From assembly GCA_965117035.1 (NCBI GenBank), contig OZ220748.1, positions 558,001-622,000 of the forward strand: DNA of 64,000 nt, given 5' to 3'. A program made the translations under genes and the position numbers. A model generated the notes under the pieces. That model did not search any database. It was not told the origin of the DNA and saw only the letters and a list, made by a program, of their open reading frames with translations. The DNA comes from CAZENU01 sp965117035 (lineage in GTDB: Bacteria; Chloroflexota; Dehalococcoidia; Lucifugimonadales; CAZENU01). Positions 58,692-64,000 of this stretch are shown one piece after another. Positions within the stretch are counted from its first letter, which is position 1. Every line of letters begins with the position of its first letter.

Positions 58692-59924
58692 CTAGCGCGC
58701 GACATCCTGGACCAGCACCCGCAGGTACTCCTTGACCGCGCGCTCCCGCGTGTAGTGCTCCTCGTAGGCGCGTCGGCCGTTCGCGCCGCGGCGCCTGAGC
58801 TCCCCGCGGTCTTCCAGTACGCCGCGGACCACGTCCGCCAGCCCGTCAGCCGACTCGACGTTCCAGCCGCAGTCGTGCTCGACGGCCAGGCGGGCGACGT
58901 CGGCCTCGGGGTCCATGACCGCGGCGAACGGCTTGCCCGCGCCCATCGCGGTGTAGGCCTTCGACGGCACGGCGAGCCCTTCGAGCCCGGGTCCCAGCAC
59001 GACGAGCGACATGTCGGTCGCGGCCATTACCTCCGCGAAGCGGGCTTCGGACTGGTAGGGGAGGAACGACACCTGGGCGATGCCTTCGTCTTCGACTCTC
59101 GCCGCCAAGCCGGCCCGGCGCGCGCCGTCGCCGACCAGCAGGAAGTGCACCGGCAGGCCGAGACACCGCTTCGCCGCGTCGAGCACCGCGTCGAGCGGGT
59201 GCATTATGCCCATGTTGCCCGCGTACGATACGAGCAGCCTCTCCTCGTCGACGCCCAGCTCCTCGCGCAGTGCGGCGCCGTCCGGCAATGACCTGTCGAG
59301 CTCCGGGCGCGCCCACAGCGGGATGACGTGGACGCGCGCCGCGTCGACCCCCTTCTCCTTCGCCAGCGTGCGCTTCATCCCATGTCCGAGGACTATGACC
59401 GCGTCGGCCCGTCGCAGCACCCGGCGGTGCACCAGGTCGAACGCCCACAGCACCGGCCCCGGCAGCATCCTGGACCGCGACGCCCTCAGGATGTCCGGGT
59501 GGATGTCGTGCAGCACGTAGACGAACCGGGCCCTGCTTCGGCGGGCGACCAAAGCGGCCGCGATGCCGACGATGGGCGGGTTGCCAAAGGTGACGACGGT
59601 GTCCGGGCGCTCGGCCTTTGCCAACGACCGCGCCAGCCGCCAGCCCCCGAAGAAGAACCTGAGGAACCCCCTCAGCCGCACGCTCAGCCGCTCCCGGCCT
59701 CTCGCGCCGCGCATTGCGATCCGGTGCACCTCCACGCCGTCCATCTCCTCGTACGGCGGCGCGGCCGGCGCGGCCTCGGTGTAGCTCGGCTCGCCGGCCA
59801 CGACCCTGATGCGCAGACCCTCCGCGGCGAGGGCGGCGCACAGCTCGGCCGCCACCTGCCCCGTGGCGGCGTAGTCGGGAGCGTAGAACTGGTTCAGGAC
59901 AAGCAGCTTTCGCGACGACATCAT
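58692..59924 (-). CDS. Glycosyltransferase family 4 (WbuB-like)
   Basis: 410-residue GT-B transferase of the WbuB/WcaI-like type. SRKLLVLNQFYAPDYAATGQ, GEPSYTEAAPA, VVTFGNPPIVGIAAALVA, FVYVLHDIHPDILRAS and VIVLGHGMKRTL in the acceptor domain. The donor domain has LLVSYAGNMGIMHPLDAVLD, LVGDGARRAGL and GLEGLAVPSKAYTAMGAGKP. ATG-ATG at 59924 chosen; the frame to 59987 is Pro-rich and not family-like. TATAGT at 59967-59972 is a possible -10 box. Opposite strand to the preceding genes. Confidence 0.9.
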   Translation of the reverse strand: MMSSRKLLVLNQFYAPDYAATGQVAAELCAALAAEGLRIRVVAGEPSYTEAAPAAPPYEEMDGVEVHRIAMRGARGRERLSVRLRGFLRFFFGGWRLARSLAKAERPDTVVTFGNPPIVGIAAALVARRSRARFVYVLHDIHPDILRASRSRMLPGPVLWAFDLVHRRVLRRADAVIVLGHGMKRTLAKEKGVDAARVHVIPLWARPELDRSLPDGAALREELGVDEERLLVSYAGNMGIMHPLDAVLDAAKRCLGLPVHFLLVGDGARRAGLAARVEDEGIAQVSFLPYQSEARFAEVMAATDMSLVVLGPGLEGLAVPSKAYTAMGAGKPFAAVMDPEADVARLAVEHDCGWNVESADGLADVVRGVLEDRGELRRRGANGRRAYEEHYTRERAVKEYLRVLVQDVAR

Positions 59925-60058
59925 TCCGGGCAAGGGCGGTCTTGGGACTGGAGGAAGTGCCCGTACACTATACACCCACGCTGCCAAACGCCCGATAGCA
60001 TCAACGAACAGGGTAGCGGCGGGCGACGAGACAACTCAACGCGCCGTGCGGCAGGGCC

Positions 60059-61378
60059 TCAGACCTCCGAATGCACCGCCGACAGGCGCTCCGACTCCCA
60101 TTCCAGGCGCGGCCGCACGGCGGTCGCGGGCCAGTCGGCCGGGTAGCTGCCCCGGGCGCCATCAGGGTCCATCGAGTCGAGCACATTGAACGTCACGACG
60201 TCCGGACGCTCGGCGTGCGTGCGGACGCCATCGGCCAGCTTCGCCAGCACGAACATCTGGCCGTTGTTCAGCAGGTCGGGCGGAATCCGGCACGTCGAGC
60301 GGTACAGCCCGGCCTCGAGCAACCGCCCGGGCTGCGTCCCGTCCGAGTCGTCGGTCGACACGAAGACCAGCTCGCCGCGCTCGTTGCGGAACTCGAACGT
60401 GACGTTCAGCGACTCAACGTCCCGGAGCACCGAGTACTCCACCTGCACGTAGACCGGGTCTCGGACGTCGAAGTCGGACGACAGCTCGCCGCGGTCGTCG
60501 AGCATCCTGACGGCGCGGAGGCGGGCTGTGTCGTCGCCCGGCGCGGAGGACACGTCGTCCCACACGCGCTCGCCGAGGCGCTCGGCGCCCAGGCCCAGGT
60601 AGCCGGAAACGACCTCCCGCGTAGGGCCGTTCATCAGCAGCTCGCCGTCGTGCAGCAGCACGGCGCGGTCGCACAGCCGCTGCACCGAGCCCATGTTATG
60701 GCTGACGAACAGCACCGTCCGCCCCATCGTCGTAGTCACGTCCTGCATCTTGCCGACGCACTTCTCCTGGAACTTCACGTCGCCGACGGCCAGGACCTCG
60801 TCGACGAGCAGGATCTCCGCCTCCAGGTGGGCCGCGACCGAGAAGGCGAGCCGAAGCGCCATGCCTGTCGAGTAGCGCTTCACCGGCATGTCTATGAACT
60901 TCTCCACTTCCGAGAATCCGACGATCTCGTCGAACCGCGCCTCGATCTCCTTCTTTCTCATGCCGAGCACCGAGCCGTTCAGGTAGACGTTCTCGCGGCC
61001 CGTCAGGTCGGGATGGAAGGCGGTGCCGACCTCGAGCAGGGTGCCGACGCGCCCCGACAGCTCGACGCGTCCGCGCGTCGGGCTGGTGATCCGGGACAGC
61101 AGCTTGATGAGCGTGCTCTTGCCGGAGCCGTTGCGGCCGATGACTCCGACGATCTCGCCGCGCTCGACCTCGAACGACACGTCGTCGAGAGCCCAGATCA
61201 CGTCGTCTCGGTCTTCGGAGTCGTCGAAGGTCGACAGCTCTCGCAGTCGGCGCAGGTTCCGCACCGGCCGCCTTGCGAGATCGGTCAGCGCGCCGCCCAG
61301 CGTGTCGTGGGACCGCTCCCTGACTCCGATGCGGTACCGCTTCGACAGCCCCTCTATGCGTATCGCTATGTCACTCAT
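60059..61378 (-). CDS. Polysaccharide ABC transporter ATP-binding protein (Wzt type)
   Basis: Drives export of a lipid-linked glycan together with the adjacent permease. 439 residues: Walker A VIGRNGSGKSTLIKLLSRIT, the Wzt-type signature helix KRYSTGMALRLAFSVAAHL, Walker B ILLVDEVLAVGD and the H-loop FVSHNMGSV. The first 60 residues include an insert before Walker A typical of Wzt/TagH. From about 260 a beta-rich C-terminal domain (SLNVTFEFRNERGELVFVST) resembles the Wzt carbohydrate-binding domain that recognises the chain end. Six nt from the permease stop. Confidence 0.95.
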   Translation of the reverse strand: MSDIAIRIEGLSKRYRIGVRERSHDTLGGALTDLARRPVRNLRRLRELSTFDDSEDRDDVIWALDDVSFEVERGEIVGVIGRNGSGKSTLIKLLSRITSPTRGRVELSGRVGTLLEVGTAFHPDLTGRENVYLNGSVLGMRKKEIEARFDEIVGFSEVEKFIDMPVKRYSTGMALRLAFSVAAHLEAEILLVDEVLAVGDVKFQEKCVGKMQDVTTTMGRTVLFVSHNMGSVQRLCDRAVLLHDGELLMNGPTREVVSGYLGLGAERLGERVWDDVSSAPGDDTARLRAVRMLDDRGELSSDFDVRDPVYVQVEYSVLRDVESLNVTFEFRNERGELVFVSTDDSDGTQPGRLLEAGLYRSTCRIPPDLLNNGQMFVLAKLADGVRTHAERPDVVTFNVLDSMDPDGARGSYPADWPATAVRPRLEWESERLSAVHSEV

Positions 61379-61384
61379 GCGCTT

Positions 61385-62233
61385 CTACGCGACATCGGCG
61401 AACACGTGCTCCATGCGCCGGAAGTAGAGGGTCCCGCTCAGCGTCACCAGGAGGGTGACGACGGCCCCCACGGCCAGCAGGTCCCAGGGCATCGGGGTCG
61501 TGCCCAGCAGGGCGGACCGGAAGCCCTCGACGACGCCCGCCATCGGGTTCAGTCCGTATATCAGCCGGTACCTGTCCGGGATCAACGTCGCGGGGTACAC
61601 GACGGGCGAGCAGTACATCATGAGCTGCGCGGCGAACGCGAGGCCGTACTTCACGTCCCTGTACTGGACGGCCATGCTCGTCAACCAGGTGCCGATACCC
61701 CAGGCCAGAGTGGCGGCGAGCAGCAGGAGCAGCGGCAGCACGAGCACCCAGACCGTCGGCGCGCTCTGGTACCAGGCCATCAGCACCATGAGTACGAGGA
61801 ACGCGACCACGAAGTCGACCAGCCTCGCTATCACCGGAGCGAGGGGCAGCGCCAGCCGCGGGAAGTAGACCTTCTGGATCATGGGCTGGTTGAGGACGAG
61901 GCTGTTCGTCGACTCGGTGAACGCGGTCGAGAAGTACGTCCAGGGGACGAGCGCCGCGAAGCTGAAGATCGGGTAGGGGACGCCGTCCGACTTCACCCCG
62001 GCCAGCCTGCCGAAGACGATCGAGAAGACGATCATGAAGAACACGGGCTGGATGATCGCCCAGCCGACGCCGAACACCGACTGCGTGTAGCGCACCCGGA
62101 TGTCGCGGCGCACCAGGAAGTAGAGTACGTCGCGGTACTCCCACAGCTCCCGGTAGTCGATCGAGCGCCAGCCCGATGCGGGCTCGATCACCCTGAACGG
62201 CTTCGTCGCCGGCGCGGGGCGGCTATCGGCCAT
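61385..62233 (-). CDS. Polysaccharide ABC transporter permease (Wzm/ABC-2 type)
   Basis: 282-residue ABC-2 permease with six hydrophobic spans, e.g. SVFGVGWAIIQPVFFMIVFS, VDFVVAFLVLMVLMAWYQSA and WDLLAVGAVVTLLVTLSGTL. RDVKYGLAFAAQLMMYCSPV and the coupling region YRDVLYFLVRRDIRVRY are the usual Wzm/RfbA features. ATG 62233. Forms the exporter with the adjacent ATPase and should flip the whole glycan across the membrane, so no Wzx/Wzy flippase-polymerase pair is needed. Confidence 0.95.
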   Translation of the reverse strand: MADSRPAPATKPFRVIEPASGWRSIDYRELWEYRDVLYFLVRRDIRVRYTQSVFGVGWAIIQPVFFMIVFSIVFGRLAGVKSDGVPYPIFSFAALVPWTYFSTAFTESTNSLVLNQPMIQKVYFPRLALPLAPVIARLVDFVVAFLVLMVLMAWYQSAPTVWVLVLPLLLLLAATLAWGIGTWLTSMAVQYRDVKYGLAFAAQLMMYCSPVVYPATLIPDRYRLIYGLNPMAGVVEGFRSALLGTTPMPWDLLAVGAVVTLLVTLSGTLYFRRMEHVFADVA

Positions 62234-62495
62234 GTGTGGATGCTCTGCGCATGTCCAGAATTGTACTCGGAAACGTGTCCGCGCGCGGCGTCACGCCGGG
62301 ACGCGAGGTGGGCGCCTGGCGCCGAGCCGGTCTCGTGAGAACACCCGGCTCTCCGGGGAGAGGGCGCTTAGGCCGTTCGTCCCGTGAACGCATGGCAGAA
62401 TATCCGCGGCCTCGACACGATGTCAAGATACGAAACGGCGCCGCACCGGTGCACCGAGGCCGACGGCGGAACGGGCCGGGACAGTCCTGGCCGCG
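62234..62495. other. Intergenic region between the ABC exporter and ManC
   Basis: 262 nt. Holds a minus-strand TACAAT box (62260-62265) that may serve the exporter operon, a 7-bp GAGCCGG/CCGGCTC hairpin at 62324-62351 and the CTCTCC-GG-GGAGAG palindrome at 62349-62362. The hairpin may end transcription of manC, but there is no T-run. Confidence 0.5.
62349..62362. repeat. CTCTCC-GG-GGAGAG palindrome
   Basis: Perfect 6-bp arms with a 2-nt centre, related to the palindrome at 55982-56000. Confidence 0.55.
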
Positions 62496-63971
62496 TTACC
62501 GGCCGTAGTCGTCCCGGAGACGGACGATGTCGTCCTCGCCCAGGTAGTCGCCGGTCTGGACCTCGACGATCTCCAGTGGTGACTGGCCCGCGTTCTCCAG
62601 CCTGTGCGCCGCGCCGGGCGGCACGTACGTGGACTCGTTCTCGCCCAATTCGTACTGCCTTCCGTCCACCGTGACGCGCGCGGTCCCCCGGACGACCACC
62701 CAGTGCTCCGCCCGGTGGCTGTGCTTCTGCAGCGACAGCGCGCCGTTCGGCTCCACCACCAGGCGCTTGACCTGGAACCCCGGCCCCTCGTCCACCACCT
62801 CGTAGCTGCCCCACGGCCGGTGGACCTTGCGGTGGCTGTCGTGCTCGACCCGCCCGTCGGCCCGCAGACGGTCCACCACTGCCTTGACGTCCTGGACGCG
62901 GTCCTTGCGCGCGACGAGCACCGCGTCGGCCATTTCGACCACGACCATGTCCTCCAGGCCCACGGCCGCCAGCAGCCTGTGACGCCCGACCAGCAGCGAG
63001 TCCCGCGTCGACTCCGTGTACACGTCGCCCTGGACGACGTTGCCGTCCGCGTCGGCATCGCCTGCGTTCCACACTGCCGACCACGCCCCCACGTCGGACC
63101 ATCCACATTCCAGCGGGACGACCGAGTAGCCGGTGCAGTCTCCGCCCACGGGCTCGGCGCGCGGCCCATTCTCCATCACCGCGTAGTCGATCGACTCCGC
63201 GGGGCACTCCGAGAACTCGGGGCCGGGGCGAAAGAACGCGCCGTCCACGGCGCCGCTGGCCGCCGCGGCGCGGCAGGCCTCCAGGATGTCCGGGCGGAAG
63301 CGGCCCAGCTCTGAAAGCCACATGTCCGGCCGCATCACGAATATCCCGCTGTTCCAGAGATAGTCCCCACTCTCCTGGTAGCGCCGCGCCGTCTCCGCGT
63401 CCGGCTTTTCCACGAACTCGACGATTCGTCGCGGGCTCTGGGTCCCGGCGTCGGCGCGGATGTAGCCGTAGCCGGTCTCGGGACTCGTGGGCACCACCCC
63501 GAGCGCGACGATCCGCCCATCCGCGGCCGGGCCCCGCGCAGCCGAGACCGCCAGCCGGAAGGCCGCCGGATCGGAGATCACCTGGTCCGCGTACGATACG
63601 AGCATCGGCGCACGGCCCGCGTCGCCCGCTCCGGACTCGGACAGCCTCAGCGCCGCCAGCGTCAGCGCCGGGGCCGTGCTGCGCACCGCGGACTCGAGCA
63701 CTATGTCTCCGAGGTCTATCCCGATCTCCCGCGCCTGGCTGACCACCAGGAAGCGGTGGTCCTCGTTGCACACCACCGTCGGGGGCGCCGCGCCGTCCAT
63801 ACCGGCGACGCGCAGCAGCGACTCCTGGAACAGGCTGCGCTCGCCCGTGAGCGGAATGAACTGCTTGGGGTACCTGCGGCGCGACAAGGGCCACAGCCGC
63901 GTGCCCGCGCCACCGGCCAGTAGCACCGGCAGTATGGTCTGATTCGAGGTGTCCAGCGGCCGCCGTTCCAA
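62496..63971 (-). CDS. manC: Mannose-1-phosphate guanylyltransferase (ManC type, with cupin isomerase domain)
   Basis: Makes GDP-mannose from mannose-1-phosphate. The 491-residue protein has LLAGGAGTRLWPLSRRRYPK (nucleotide-binding), VVCNEDHRFLVV, GYGYIRA and FVEKPDAETA in the transferase domain (to about 340). The C-terminal cupin carries the isomerase motif HRPWGSYEVVDE and QKHSHRAEHW, then NESTYVPPGAAHRLEN with metal ligands. So the mannose-6-phosphate isomerase domain looks complete. TTG 63971 is tentative; GTG 63998 is also possible and the true start could lie near the window edge. Supplies Gmd. Confidence 0.9.
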   Translation of the reverse strand: MERRPLDTSNQTILPVLLAGGAGTRLWPLSRRRYPKQFIPLTGERSLFQESLLRVAGMDGAAPPTVVCNEDHRFLVVSQAREIGIDLGDIVLESAVRSTAPALTLAALRLSESGAGDAGRAPMLVSYADQVISDPAAFRLAVSAARGPAADGRIVALGVVPTSPETGYGYIRADAGTQSPRRIVEFVEKPDAETARRYQESGDYLWNSGIFVMRPDMWLSELGRFRPDILEACRAAAASGAVDGAFFRPGPEFSECPAESIDYAVMENGPRAEPVGGDCTGYSVVPLECGWSDVGAWSAVWNAGDADADGNVVQGDVYTESTRDSLLVGRHRLLAAVGLEDMVVVEMADAVLVARKDRVQDVKAVVDRLRADGRVEHDSHRKVHRPWGSYEVVDEGPGFQVKRLVVEPNGALSLQKHSHRAEHWVVVRGTARVTVDGRQYELGENESTYVPPGAAHRLENAGQSPLEIVEVQTGDYLGEDDIVRLRDDYGR

Positions 63972-64000
63972 AATCCTACACCTGCTGCGGTTGTCCACTT

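Overview
The window is a high-G+C bacterial chromosome segment, almost fully coding, with many GTG/TTG starts, short intergenic gaps and frequent 4-nt ATGA/GTGA overlaps. Gene content (Mo/W formate and aldehyde oxidoreductases with an NADH-linked flavoprotein, formate-tetrahydrofolate ligase, archaeal-type PEP carboxylase, HpcH/HpaI aldolase, a GlcDEF-type flavoprotein set, MFS carriers) suggests a Chloroflexota lineage such as Dehalococcoidia/SAR202. That placement is inference from gene content: no rRNA gene, and no tRNA that I could recognise, is present.

Layout. 1-8 kb: housekeeping genes (thioredoxin-like lipoprotein, RsfS, NDK, TsaB, TsaE, metallophosphoesterase, esterase), an aldo/keto reductase and two accessory-looking genes (a short phage-type protein and a YhcG/DUF1016 nuclease). 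7.7-18.5 kb: one long minus-strand operon, read from right to left: MoeA-PBP fusion, MobA, MoaD, aldehyde ferredoxin oxidoreductase, NuoE-like, NuoF-like, two small antitoxin-like genes, formate dehydrogenase alpha and an unknown protein. It combines cofactor synthesis with the enzymes that need the cofactor. 18.6-25.7 kb: a lower-G+C isopropylmalate dehydrogenase, a second MoeA, an HpcH/HpaI aldolase, Fhs and threonine synthase. 25.8-38.5 kb: an MFS carrier, archaeal-type PEPC, chorismate synthase, an orphan DUF433 gene, and a minus-strand operon GlcD-GlcE-GlcF-SDR-hydrolase-RecQ.

38.6-64 kb: a surface-polysaccharide region. It holds sugar-nucleotide enzymes (ManC, Gmd, Fcl-like, Ugd, two further epimerases), seven glycosyltransferases, a PglC/WcaJ-type phosphosugar transferase, a NodU-type carbamoyltransferase, an O-antigen-ligase-like protein with a helical-repeat tail, and a Wzm/Wzt-type ABC exporter. 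GDP-mannose made by ManC can feed Gmd and the Fcl-like reductase; the phosphosugar transferase would start the lipid-linked glycan, the glycosyltransferases extend it, the ABC system export it and the ligase attach it. This region also carries most of the dispersed intergenic repeats. They include a 47-nt element present in inverted orientation near 44.95 kb and 51.86 kb, on either side of a lower-G+C glycosyltransferase block, and a short-palindrome element that appears to have been captured into the start of the Fcl-like gene.

No CRISPR array, transposase, integrase or rRNA gene was seen. The most unusual items are the toxin-less antitoxin-like pair inside the formate dehydrogenase operon, the uncharacterised protein at the end of that operon, the SDR lacking its catalytic Tyr and Lys, the archaeal-type PEPC and the inverted 47-nt repeats.
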